A stretch of DNA of 40,475 nucleotides from an uncultured Bacteroidales bacterium. GTDB taxonomy: Bacteria; Bacteroidota; Bacteroidia; Bacteroidales; UBA932. The notes beneath the pieces were generated by a model. It was not told the origin of the DNA, searched no databases, and worked only from the letters and a program-made list of their open reading frames with translations. Below are positions 18,184-26,796 of this stretch, one piece after another; within the stretch, counting starts at the first letter, position 1; each line of letters opens with the position of its first letter. Location: contig ONBM01000016.1 of NCBI GenBank assembly GCA_900316045.1, positions 1-40,475 on the forward strand, written 5' to 3'. The position numbers were made by a program, and so were the translations under genes.

Positions 18184-18396
18184 CTAAGAATTTGCAGGGT
18201 CGTTTCCCTCATCTATCTTCTCGCGATGGGCATAGACAGCGGTGGCAATGCAGCGGTATAGGAAATATATCCCTATCACTACTATTAAAATATTGACCCA
18301 GAGCTTCCCCTGGCCATTGATCATGTTCGCTATGCCGAAATAGAGGATGAAGGCAGAGAACACGAAATAGACTATTGCAAGTATTGTTTTATTCAT
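18184..18396 (-). CDS. Small two-helix membrane protein
   Basis: A 70-residue protein with two hydrophobic segments, at about residues 5-27 (ILAIVYFVFSAFILYFGIANMI) and 32-52 (LWVNILIVVIGIYFLYRCIA), then a charged tail (HREKIDEGNDPANS). No family recognised. It lies 2 bp after the PNP stop and 4 bp before nadE, so it is clearly in the operon and probably translated. The function is unknown. Confidence 0.72.
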   Translation of the reverse strand: MNKTILAIVYFVFSAFILYFGIANMINGQGKLWVNILIVVIGIYFLYRCIATAVYAHREKIDEGNDPANS

Positions 18397-18398
18397 TT

Positions 18399-19232
18399 CT
18401 ATAGGCTTTCAATTAATGCTTCGAATATTGCGCACATCCTGCCCGCAGCTGCGTCTGCCGCCTTTACGACAGCGTCGCCATCGTTCTTATAGTCTGGGGC
18501 ATAGTCGTCATGGGCTTCATTAGTGATTACCGACATCCCAAACACTGGAATATCCGAATGACGGGCTACGATGACCTCAGGAATGGTGGACATTCCGGTA
18601 GCGTCGCCGCCAATCGTGCGGATGTATTTGTATTCCGACGGGGTTTCGTATGTAGGGCCGGTGCCTCCGTAATACACGCCCTTATGGACCTTGATGCCCA
18701 GGGAGGCGGCAATTCCCTCCGCCTTTGCGATAAGGCCAAGGTCGTATGGTCTTGTCATGTCTGGGAAGCGAGGCCCGAAATCGTCCAGATTAGGCCCGAT
18801 GAGCGGATTCGGGAGCTGGTTGATGTGATCCTTGATGATCATCAGGTCGCCGATTCTGTAGCCGTAATTCACTCCGCCTGCGGCATTGGAAACGAACAGA
18901 TACTTGATTCCGATTACCTTCATCACCCTGATTGGGAGAGTCACCATGTCCATCGGGTAGCCCTCGTAGTAGTGGATTCTGCCTTGCATGGCGATTACGG
19001 TTTTTCCGCCGAGGGTGCCGACTATGAAGTTGCCCTTGTGGCCGATCGCCGTTGAAACAGGAAAGCCAGGTATGGTCTTGTAAGGAATGGTGAGCGGGTC
19101 TGCGATTTTATTTGCCAGATTGCCCAGGCCGCTGCCCAGAACTATTCCTATCACTGGCTTCAGGGAGCCAAGCTGCGATTTCACGTAGTCGGCTGCTTTG
19201 TAGATTCTTTCTGCTCTTGGATCCATATTCAT
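18399..19232 (-). CDS. Purine nucleoside phosphorylase (trimeric class)
   Basis: Phosphorolyses purine (deoxy)nucleosides to base and (deoxy)ribose-1-phosphate. The 277-residue protein has the class I signature: [12 protein letters not shown] (phosphate loop), [39 protein letters not shown] (purine-site Glu), ATGMSTIPE and [10 protein letters not shown] (Asn typical of 6-oxopurine specificity). The start codon directly follows the stop of the deaminase gene (ATG at 19232, or MDP two codons later). Placed next to a deaminase that makes inosine-type nucleosides, it would act on the deaminated product, such as inosine, guanosine or possibly methylthioinosine. Confidence 0.93.
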   Translation of the reverse strand: MNMDPRAERIYKAADYVKSQLGSLKPVIGIVLGSGLGNLANKIADPLTIPYKTIPGFPVSTAIGHKGNFIVGTLGGKTVIAMQGRIHYYEGYPMDMVTLPIRVMKVIGIKYLFVSNAAGGVNYGYRIGDLMIIKDHINQLPNPLIGPNLDDFGPRFPDMTRPYDLGLIAKAEGIAASLGIKVHKGVYYGGTGPTYETPSEYKYIRTIGGDATGMSTIPEVIVARHSDIPVFGMSVITNEAHDDYAPDYKNDGDAVVKAADAAAGRMCAIFEALIESL

Positions 19233-20507
19233 TTATCTTAATATAATTTCATTCAGTACGGTGCGGGCTCCTTTCAGGATTTCTTTCTCGCCCACGACAT
19301 TGCGGCCCCTCATGACGAATTTTCCGCCTGATATCAACGATGACACTGAGTCACTGTGCGCTGAATATATGAAATTCGCGAGGAAAGGAGCAGGGGAAAG
19401 GAAGAAAGAGTTGTCGGTGTCAATGATTTGAATGTCAGCGTCATATCCTTCTTTAATCAATCCGGTCTTAAGCCCGAATGCCTTAGCCCCATTTATTGTG
19501 GCCATTTCCAGCAGTTTCGGCAGAGGCATCTCGGAAGGGTCTTTGCGCCAGGCTTTCTGGAACAGGGCAGTCGTCTTCATGGCTTCGAGGATGTCCAGAT
19601 TGTTCGAGGATGCGCACCCGTCGGTACCGATGCAGACATTTGCTCCAGCGTCCGAGAGTTCCTTCCACTTGAATTTGTAGCCGGAGGATAGCTTAGCGTT
19701 GGAATTAATGTTATGCACGCAGTTCACGTGGCGTTTTCCCAGGATTTCGATATCCTTTTCCGATATCCACAGCGTGTGCGCGGCAATCACGTCAGGCCCC
19801 AGAACCCCTAGGGAATCAAGATATTCGACAGGGGAGAGACCTCCGTGCGCCGCTTTGCAGTCGAGATCTTCCTTCTCTGATTCTCCTACGTGGATATGTA
19901 TTTTCAGGCCATGCTCGCGGGCATATTCAGTCGCCCAGAGGATGGTCTTCTCGGAGTTCGTGTAGACGGCGTGGATGCCTATCGTGAATATGCTCCTGGC
20001 ATCCCAGCCTTTCACGGTCTCGTGCATCTGGATGCATTGCTCTTTTTGCCTTTGCGACTCTTCTCTCTTGAAATGGTCCAGGAAGACGTAGGACACGGCA
20101 TCTCGCACGCCCATTTCGGAAGCGGCCAGATGAGCGGATGGAGAAAACCAGTACTGGTCATTGAACGTCGTCGTGCCGGTTTTTATCATTTCCAGGCAGG
20201 CTACTTTCGTGCCCCAGTATATGAACGGAGCATCCAGCTTCGCCTCTATTGCCCAGATATGATCCAGCCACTCTTCCAGCCTCATGTCTTCCCCGACGCC
20301 CCTCATCAGGGTCATGGCAGCGTGAGTGTGCATATTGATGAAACCTGGAACAGCGACTTTCCTATTGCAGTCCACGACCTCTTCTCCAGCCTCTGGAGTC
20401 AAGTCTTTGCCGCAAGGCGCAATCTTCTTTATTTTTCCGTCAGCGATGCGAATGTTTGCCTTCGAACCATCGACCAGGCCAATATTTTTGAGAAATATGT
20501 TATTCAT
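19233..20507 (-). CDS. MTA/SAH deaminase (amidohydrolase family)
   Basis: A 424-residue metal-dependent deaminase of the amidohydrolase superfamily, closest by motif to 5'-methylthioadenosine/S-adenosylhomocysteine deaminase. The metal ligands are visible: NMHTHAAMTLMRGVGED, HIHVGESEKE, AAHTLWISEKD and GTDGCASSNN. The GEDMRLEEWL segment is typical for this family. It removes the 6-amino group of MTA, SAH or adenosine, and the PNP behind it can cleave the product. It is the first gene of the operon, with a TATTTTTG promoter box about 20 bp before its start. Substrate preference among MTA, SAH and adenosine is uncertain. Confidence 0.9.
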   Translation of the reverse strand: MNNIFLKNIGLVDGSKANIRIADGKIKKIAPCGKDLTPEAGEEVVDCNRKVAVPGFINMHTHAAMTLMRGVGEDMRLEEWLDHIWAIEAKLDAPFIYWGTKVACLEMIKTGTTTFNDQYWFSPSAHLAASEMGVRDAVSYVFLDHFKREESQRQKEQCIQMHETVKGWDARSIFTIGIHAVYTNSEKTILWATEYAREHGLKIHIHVGESEKEDLDCKAAHGGLSPVEYLDSLGVLGPDVIAAHTLWISEKDIEILGKRHVNCVHNINSNAKLSSGYKFKWKELSDAGANVCIGTDGCASSNNLDILEAMKTTALFQKAWRKDPSEMPLPKLLEMATINGAKAFGLKTGLIKEGYDADIQIIDTDNSFFLSPAPFLANFIYSAHSDSVSSLISGGKFVMRGRNVVGEKEILKGARTVLNEIILR

Positions 20508-20523
20508 TTTAGCATAATTTCAT

Positions 20524-20531
20524 CAAAAATA
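20524..20531 (-). promoter_or_regulatory. -7 promoter box for the deaminase-PNP-nadE operon
   Basis: The minus strand reads TATTTTTG, a TAnnTTTG match, 17 bp before the deaminase ATG, predicting a leader of about 10 nt. The -33 position lacks TTTG. Confidence 0.5.
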
Positions 20532-20567
20532 GCAAAATTTCTGATAATTTGATGGTTCGAAGACTCT

Positions 20568-22442
20568 CTATCTTACGGTTGGTTTTTCTTTCAGCGAACC
20601 ACCTTCGTTATAGGTCTGGTTATTTGGAAGCCCCTTTCTGTTCACCCCCTCTTTCATCAGGCCCTTCAGTTCGTCCAGATGATAGTAATATATCTGGCGA
20701 GGGCTTGCTCCATGTTTCTTGCAGAGTGAAGCGGCCATGCCAACGACTTCTCCCATCATTCCCGTAGTTCTCATGACGCGGGTCGTTCCTAGCGCAACGT
20801 GGGTGACGCTGATGTCTCTTCCTGCCATGAACAGATTGCCGATGTTGCGTGAATACAGGCACCTGTACGGCACTGCGTAAGGATAAATGAGAATGTGGGT
20901 AGTCACGGCTTTGAATTCCTTCCCAGGGAAATCCGCCGCATTCTTCGGGTCTGGCCTGTGCAGGTCGATGCTCCACGTGGTTATGAAAGACGCATCTTCA
21001 TGGTTGACGTTCTTCACTATATCGTCTTCGCTCAGAATGTAGTCTCCCATCAGCCGCCTGGACTCCCTCTTTCCTGCCAGGTAAGCCACCCAGCCGAGTT
21101 CTCTGTTCCTGTATTCTGAATTGTCTTTCAAATGGTTTTTCAGGTAACTCCAATTGGAATAGACTACCAGCAGACCATAATCGCGGACTTTCTCGAAGTT
21201 ATGAATCTGGTCATCGAACATGCCTGTCTCCCACGTCCATTCGCCCATCTTTACCTTCTCGCAGTTCTCGTCGCTGAATGTAATTCCATAGTTGAATTCC
21301 GGAAATTCCGCCGGTTTGCCAGCATCCACGGAATACCACTGGACGGATGCGCCGAGAGTCATTCTGTCTGGTTTTTCCGGAGCTATGCTCTCTCCGAATT
21401 CGTCACGTCCTTCTCGCCCTATCCTGTAATCGGCTCCGGCAAGGTAGCCGAGCGTGCCGTCTCCGGTGCAGTCGGAGAACAAGCGACCTTTCAGGCTTAT
21501 TTCTTTGCCCGATTCTACGTGCTTGATGATGACAGAAGCAATTTCGTTTCCTTCTTTCCGAACGCCTACGAGCCTGTAATTCAAGTAGAGAGTCACGTTC
21601 TTTTCCGCCCTCATCCAGTCCATCTTCTTCTGGTCTTCGTAGTTCTCGGCTGGCTGAGCGTTGCCGCCGCGTACCGGGCCGAACTCTTTCTGCAATCCGC
21701 CGAGTTCCTTGTATGGCTCCATCTCTATCTTTCCGCCAAGGTGCACTCTGATTTCGGAGCTGTTGTTGCCTCCGATGACTGGGCGGTCATTGACTAATGC
21801 CACTTTGCAGCCCAGCCTGGATGCAGCTCCGGCTGCGCTCATTCCAGCAATGCCGGCACCTACCACGACTAAGTCAAATTCACCAGCCAACGGCGCTTCG
21901 TCTGGCAGGCTCAATGCCTTGCGACGAAATGCCTCCAGGCCAGCTGCGTCAGATGGTGGCAGCTGCCCTTCCACGGTGGTGAAATAAATTGCGTCGCAGC
22001 GGCCATCGAAGCCTGTGAGGTCATGAAGCCGGACGCTGCCTTTCTGGTCTTTTATGAATATATTGCCGGCGGCTTGCCATTCCCATGCGTTGCCACTGGC
22101 TCCGAGTGTCTGCTTCATCTTTTGGCCATTCACGAAGATGTTGAATTTCCCTGGACCCTCCCCGTCTTTCCAAGGGGAAGTCCAGTTGAAAGTGCGCACA
22201 TAGACGTAATAGCGGCCTTTTTCAGGGAAATTCACCGTCGTGGAAGCATCCGTGACGGGTTTCCCTAATCCATGGGCAATCAGATACGGTGATCCCATCG
22301 CATCCATGAACTGCTGGTCTACCTGCCACCCGCCTTTCTCCTCGAAACTCTCACATTCAACAAGCACGTCAGCGGCCCGAAGGTTCATGACGCCCAAGGC
22401 GAGCACCAGCATCATCGAAATTATTTTCTTGAAAATATCCAT
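20568..22442 (-). CDS. Exported FAD-dependent oxidoreductase (FAD_oxidored type)
   Basis: A 624-residue secreted or periplasmic flavoprotein. It has a signal peptide (KKIISMMLVLALGVMNLRA, cleavage near 23), then a beta-sandwich-like domain at about residues 25-158 (DVLVECESFEEKGGWQVDQQF; KGRYYVYVRTFNW), then an FAD domain starting at LVVVGAGIAGMSAAGAASRLG (GAGIAG at 195-200) followed by GGNNSSEIRVHLGG. This resembles the PF12831 family. It is the last gene of the SusC/SusD locus, 10 bp after the lipoprotein gene. I infer oxidation of a sugar, sugar acid or related ligand imported by the locus; the real substrate is unknown. Confidence 0.78.
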   Translation of the reverse strand: MDIFKKIISMMLVLALGVMNLRAADVLVECESFEEKGGWQVDQQFMDAMGSPYLIAHGLGKPVTDASTTVNFPEKGRYYVYVRTFNWTSPWKDGEGPGKFNIFVNGQKMKQTLGASGNAWEWQAAGNIFIKDQKGSVRLHDLTGFDGRCDAIYFTTVEGQLPPSDAAGLEAFRRKALSLPDEAPLAGEFDLVVVGAGIAGMSAAGAASRLGCKVALVNDRPVIGGNNSSEIRVHLGGKIEMEPYKELGGLQKEFGPVRGGNAQPAENYEDQKKMDWMRAEKNVTLYLNYRLVGVRKEGNEIASVIIKHVESGKEISLKGRLFSDCTGDGTLGYLAGADYRIGREGRDEFGESIAPEKPDRMTLGASVQWYSVDAGKPAEFPEFNYGITFSDENCEKVKMGEWTWETGMFDDQIHNFEKVRDYGLLVVYSNWSYLKNHLKDNSEYRNRELGWVAYLAGKRESRRLMGDYILSEDDIVKNVNHEDASFITTWSIDLHRPDPKNAADFPGKEFKAVTTHILIYPYAVPYRCLYSRNIGNLFMAGRDISVTHVALGTTRVMRTTGMMGEVVGMAASLCKKHGASPRQIYYYHLDELKGLMKEGVNRKGLPNNQTYNEGGSLKEKPTVR

Positions 22443-22452
22443 ATTGTTTTAT

Positions 22453-24936
22453 CTATCTATATTCCAGCCATGTCGTGATATTTGCGTCCCGGCTCGACTT
22501 GAACCTAATCCATCTAGCCTGGAACGCATCAGGGAAAACGTGAACCGTGGATTTTCCAGCCTTCAAATTGAATGCCGCATAATCCATCCAATCCCCGTTT
22601 CCAGTAGGGTCGGCTTGAACAGTGACTGTGACATCCGCCGCCCCATTGTTCGTAAGCGTCAGGCTCTTCTGGTCGTAGAACCCAATCAGATAAGGATCGG
22701 AAATCTCGCCAGCTTTCACGTTGGCATTCACCCACGGGCCACCATGGCCTACGGGCTTTCCGAGAGCCCACAAATCGTCTATCACTCCGGCCCATACGGC
22801 TGCATGTCCATCCTTGGATACTATCACATGATCGTTCCCTTTGCCTTCTTCTGGAGAAACGCCTGTCATCAAGAGCATCCCTCTGTACGAAGCGTAGTCA
22901 TTTATCCTGAAATTATGCGAACTGATAGGGCGGATCTTCGCATAACCATCGGCATTCTCTGCAGGTAGTTCGTAGAAAGTGCCTTCGCAAGAGAACAAGT
23001 CTCGCTCGGTGGCAACCTCCCTGCATATTCGCAGCACGCCGCCATCTGTTAGACCCTTGTAGGCATCACCCCCAAGCGGCAGCCTCCAGCGGCGGTTGTC
23101 ATTGTCCACGATTAGGACAGACCCATCATCTACCATTACGACGTTCCTGGGAATTGCGAATTTATTGCGAATATGCGAGGCAATGCTGTCGTCCTGCTTT
23201 AGTTCGAGATTAAGCTTGGAATCTAACTCGTAATATCCTTGCTCTGTGGAAGTTGTGCCATCCAGCTTGCTTGCTAGAAGGCCTAATGCTTTACGATTGT
23301 TTCCAAGGCCGAACATGAAGCCACCAATCGATTGAGCGCTCTCCGCATTGGAGAGACCTTTGAATATGTCGTCAGGAGTTGTCGTGCGATTGTCTGCTGC
23401 GGTATAGTTGAAGCTCACTGTAAGTTCAGAGGCTTCATCTGCCTTTACCCTTATCCATTCGCCTTTGTCTCCATCGGAGAAAGGCACCATCATGGATTCG
23501 TCCCCAGCCAGCTCCACTGTTTTTAGCTCTTTCCAGTAGTCGCGTCCATTCTCATCAACTTCGAAAGTAAGCCTTACTTTATTCTTGCCGATGTTCTTTA
23601 TCCAGCAGCAACGTTCGTCCCATCCACTGAAAAGGAATGGCTCTGACACTTCTCCAGCTTTCACTTTTTCTTTTTCCCAGACGGCTCCTTCAGCTGTTGC
23701 AGGACCAAGTTCGTCCGGCCTCGAAATGGAAGTGAACCATAGATTTGAATTGGACTGGCCTGTGCCTCCGATGTTCCCTTTTGCGTTTCTTTTGTTGAGG
23801 AATTCGCTCTTGGCTGAATCGTCGCATCCGAACACGAGCCTGTTGTTCCATCTGGCGAAATCGCCGATGACTTTCAAGTATGCGGAACGGGGGCGGATGC
23901 CTGCAGAATTGGCTGTGCAGAACGTTCCCGGAAAATTCCAGAACATGCCATGCATCGTCATCATGTAGTCAGGCTCGGATTCTGTGCCAATGTTCCTGAT
24001 TCTAGGCCATTCGGTATTCCAACCATGCGCCCCATCGTAGCTGTGGCTTGCCTTCGGAAGGCGGTAGAAAGACCAGCCTTGTTCTGGATTCCTTACGCCA
24101 AGGATAAGTGACTTATAGTCCCAGCCGATTGCCCAAATCGGGTCGTTGGCTGGATCGCTGTTGCCATATATTCCTCCCGGACCAGTTATGTCCGTGAACT
24201 GATTCCTGCGAACTACTTTCCAGTCTTTCCCGTCCCATTCTGCCAGCACTCCGGCTGTCACGTCGAACTTCTTCAGCGCTTCCTGCGTTCCTTCTCCGTT
24301 GTTGGAGTAGTATACGTGTCCTTGGCCGGAATACATTCCTTTGCCATGCACTCCTGGAAGCAGGTCATTTACAGGCCCGACATCAGTGTCTTTCTTCTTG
24401 GCGGCTATTTTGTTTCCATCCATTGAAAGCTCTTTCACGTCCAAAGTATTCACGTCCACCTCGTAGAAACCTTCTTCCATGGTTCCGTAGTAGACTTTGT
24501 GGGCAGGATCCGTGAGATGCCTGGCATTTCCAGTCAGCCTGCCGTACATTTTGCTGTAAGGAATCACTCGGACATTGCGGCTGGAATCTATCAGGTAAGG
24601 CCCTATCAGCAGCTGGTTGCTCTCACGGTGGATCATCCTGTTCGCAGGAGTGCCTCCGATGCTCTCTACTCGCACTATTTCCTTTAATTCTGGCGTGATT
24701 TCGTACAGTTTATCTGAGGAGCCATTCGGCAGGTGCGGGCCGTATGTTATCACCCACAGTCGGTCGGCCCATGGAACGACGGCTCCTGTCCCACATTCAC
24801 CTTCGTTGTTGTAATAAGCAAGTTCAGGGTATATGCCAGAAACAGATCGTGGTTCGTCATGGCTTTTAGTCTGGACTGAGCAGCCACATAAGACAAGCGA
24901 TGAGAATATGAAGGATATTAATATGTTTTTTTTCAT
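22453..24936 (-). CDS. Surface lipoprotein with propeller-like repeats, unknown function
   Basis: An 827-residue protein with a lipoprotein signal (MKKNILISFIFSSLVLCGCS, lipid-modified Cys in LCGCS). I recognise no catalytic signature. The N-terminal half contains repeated short segments such as DRLWVITYGPHLPNGSSDKLYEITPEL and NRLVFGCDDSAKSEF, suggesting a beta-propeller. Two similar beta-sandwich segments are visible, at about residues 410-520 (AGEVSEPFLFSGWDERCCWIKNIGKNKVRLTFEVD) and the C-terminus (AGEISDPYLIGFYDQKSLTLTNNGAADVTVTVQAD), so that domain is duplicated. It follows susD by 54 bp and probably binds or processes the ligand of the locus at the cell surface. Confidence 0.7.
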   Translation of the reverse strand: MKKNILISFIFSSLVLCGCSVQTKSHDEPRSVSGIYPELAYYNNEGECGTGAVVPWADRLWVITYGPHLPNGSSDKLYEITPELKEIVRVESIGGTPANRMIHRESNQLLIGPYLIDSSRNVRVIPYSKMYGRLTGNARHLTDPAHKVYYGTMEEGFYEVDVNTLDVKELSMDGNKIAAKKKDTDVGPVNDLLPGVHGKGMYSGQGHVYYSNNGEGTQEALKKFDVTAGVLAEWDGKDWKVVRRNQFTDITGPGGIYGNSDPANDPIWAIGWDYKSLILGVRNPEQGWSFYRLPKASHSYDGAHGWNTEWPRIRNIGTESEPDYMMTMHGMFWNFPGTFCTANSAGIRPRSAYLKVIGDFARWNNRLVFGCDDSAKSEFLNKRNAKGNIGGTGQSNSNLWFTSISRPDELGPATAEGAVWEKEKVKAGEVSEPFLFSGWDERCCWIKNIGKNKVRLTFEVDENGRDYWKELKTVELAGDESMMVPFSDGDKGEWIRVKADEASELTVSFNYTAADNRTTTPDDIFKGLSNAESAQSIGGFMFGLGNNRKALGLLASKLDGTTSTEQGYYELDSKLNLELKQDDSIASHIRNKFAIPRNVVMVDDGSVLIVDNDNRRWRLPLGGDAYKGLTDGGVLRICREVATERDLFSCEGTFYELPAENADGYAKIRPISSHNFRINDYASYRGMLLMTGVSPEEGKGNDHVIVSKDGHAAVWAGVIDDLWALGKPVGHGGPWVNANVKAGEISDPYLIGFYDQKSLTLTNNGAADVTVTVQADPTGNGDWMDYAAFNLKAGKSTVHVFPDAFQARWIRFKSSRDANITTWLEYR

Positions 24937-24990
24937 TGCGTCAAGGGAGTAATGTGGCAGGGGATAGGCTCCCTGCCACTAATATTATCA

Positions 24991-26784
24991 TTACCAATTC
25001 GGATTCTGCGTCAGGTTTTTATTGATGAGAATGTCACCGGCAGGAATAGGCCATAGATAATCGCGGTTTTTGTCGAATTTACGCTCAGTCGCCACTACAA
25101 TGTAGCCTTTATCTACCATGGAACTCAGATCAGCAATTCCATCTTCATCGATAGGCGGGATGCCTCCGATAGGATAGTTGCCGTCTTTCCAGTTCTGGAT
25201 AAGAGTCTTGTAAGCATCCGAGACGACAGATTCGTCTCCATTCCAGGACGTGGAGCCAGACCAAGCCCTGTTCAAAAAGTATACTGGTCGGTTGTAAACC
25301 TTCTCCGCTATCCTCCACCTTATGAGGTCATTGTAGCGATGCCCTTCCCACGCTAGTTCTATGAACCGCTCGGTCCGGAGAACAGTCCTCATTTCCTGCT
25401 GCGTGCCAAGCATTACTCTCGGATAATCCTTTCCAGTGCCGTTATATGCCCTCTCGCGCAATTTGTTGATAGTTTCGTCAAGGACTTCCTGAGTGCATTG
25501 GTTCTGCTCTATCATGGCCTCTGCGTACATTAGCAGCACATCGCCGTAGCGCATGACAGGGTAAGTGACTGGCGCTCCCTGCCTGCTGTTCTCGATGAAC
25601 TTCTCGTCAATGAACTTCTTGAACAGAAATCCGGTGTAAGACGCATGCTCTGCGCATGCTTTGGAATCGTTGTTTCGAACTTGCACGCCGTCAGAAGCTC
25701 TCATGACGGTCGTCCTGATAGGGGATGGGGAATATTCATAGCCTAGCCAAACGTACTTGCTTGGATCATAATTCCCTGCCAGCACGTCTTTGTTGTACGC
25801 TGTAGCGAAAGGAACAATTGTCATTGCCATTCTTGGGTCTCTGTTCTCGAATATGTCTTTCGGATTGTATAGCGGCGATTCGTCAATAGGCTTCCCATCA
25901 GTGCAAGGATAAGCGCAGACTAATTCGTAGGAAGGGGCTTTCTGTCCGCCCCAGCCTCCTGCGAGCCTGGAAATGCAGTTGAGCACGTCACCTCCAGTCC
26001 AATAGTATTGTTTCAGAGTTACGTCTCCTTGGAAGAAAAATATCCACTCATCGGACCAACTGGCAGTGAACAGATCACGATAGTTTTCGTGTAATTTATA
26101 CACGCCAAGCTCCATGCATGCTTTGGCCGAAGTGGCTGCGATGGAATAGTCGCCGTTGTAAAGGGCAATCCTGGCCTTGAATGCCAGAGCAGCGCCTTTC
26201 GTGGCACGCTGTATTCCAGAATAGCTTGAAGGCAGCATTTCGGCGGCCTTGTCAAAGCACTCGTAGCTGTAGGCCAGCACATCCGCTTTTGGTGACCTTG
26301 AAGACTCATAAGCTTCCGCCACTGTCATGCCTGTCTTGTCCAAGACCACGTCTCCCCACCGGAATGCCAGCATGCCATATGCGTATCCGATATAGAAATA
26401 CGCTTCTCCTTCGTATTGGCTTATCTCTGCCTGAGTTATCCCCAGAGAACTGGCCCTGTCCATATTTTTAATGATTCTAAGGGCTCTGGCTATTCCTTTG
26501 TAGTAATTTTCCCAGAGCGTGCTTATGGTTCCATTCTCGGCTGTGAGAGTCCCATTCTGAACGCCAGACGTTGTGTTTCTGGCGGTTACGTCATCGCTCC
26601 ATGTCATGGCATCGATTGGGAAAAATGCCGTTCGGTAGAAATCGTTCAGCGACATCTCTATCTCCTGCTTAGTAGAGTACCAGTTCTCGCTGGAACCCTC
26701 CGAAAGCGGGTTAAGATCCAGATTCACGCAGGAAGTGAATGCTAACAATGCATAGAAGCATATAAAATATTTAATATTATTCAT
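24991..26784 (-). CDS. SusD/RagB-family nutrient-binding lipoprotein
   Basis: A 597-residue surface lipoprotein that caps a SusC channel and binds its ligand. The signal ends in LAFTSC (lipid Cys at 19), then VNLDLNPLSEGSSENWYSTKQEIEMSLNDFYRTAF, a typical SusD start. TPR-like helices follow, and the C-terminal half has the family markers PVMRYGDVLLMYAEAMIEQ and VLRTERFIELAWEGHRYNDLIRW, ending WPIPAGDILINKNLTQNPNW. It lies 12 bp downstream of susC. The ligand is unknown; no glycoside hydrolase is in the locus to indicate it. Confidence 0.95.
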   Translation of the reverse strand: MNNIKYFICFYALLAFTSCVNLDLNPLSEGSSENWYSTKQEIEMSLNDFYRTAFFPIDAMTWSDDVTARNTTSGVQNGTLTAENGTISTLWENYYKGIARALRIIKNMDRASSLGITQAEISQYEGEAYFYIGYAYGMLAFRWGDVVLDKTGMTVAEAYESSRSPKADVLAYSYECFDKAAEMLPSSYSGIQRATKGAALAFKARIALYNGDYSIAATSAKACMELGVYKLHENYRDLFTASWSDEWIFFFQGDVTLKQYYWTGGDVLNCISRLAGGWGGQKAPSYELVCAYPCTDGKPIDESPLYNPKDIFENRDPRMAMTIVPFATAYNKDVLAGNYDPSKYVWLGYEYSPSPIRTTVMRASDGVQVRNNDSKACAEHASYTGFLFKKFIDEKFIENSRQGAPVTYPVMRYGDVLLMYAEAMIEQNQCTQEVLDETINKLRERAYNGTGKDYPRVMLGTQQEMRTVLRTERFIELAWEGHRYNDLIRWRIAEKVYNRPVYFLNRAWSGSTSWNGDESVVSDAYKTLIQNWKDGNYPIGGIPPIDEDGIADLSSMVDKGYIVVATERKFDKNRDYLWPIPAGDILINKNLTQNPNW

Positions 26785-26796
26785 GACTGTTTAATT

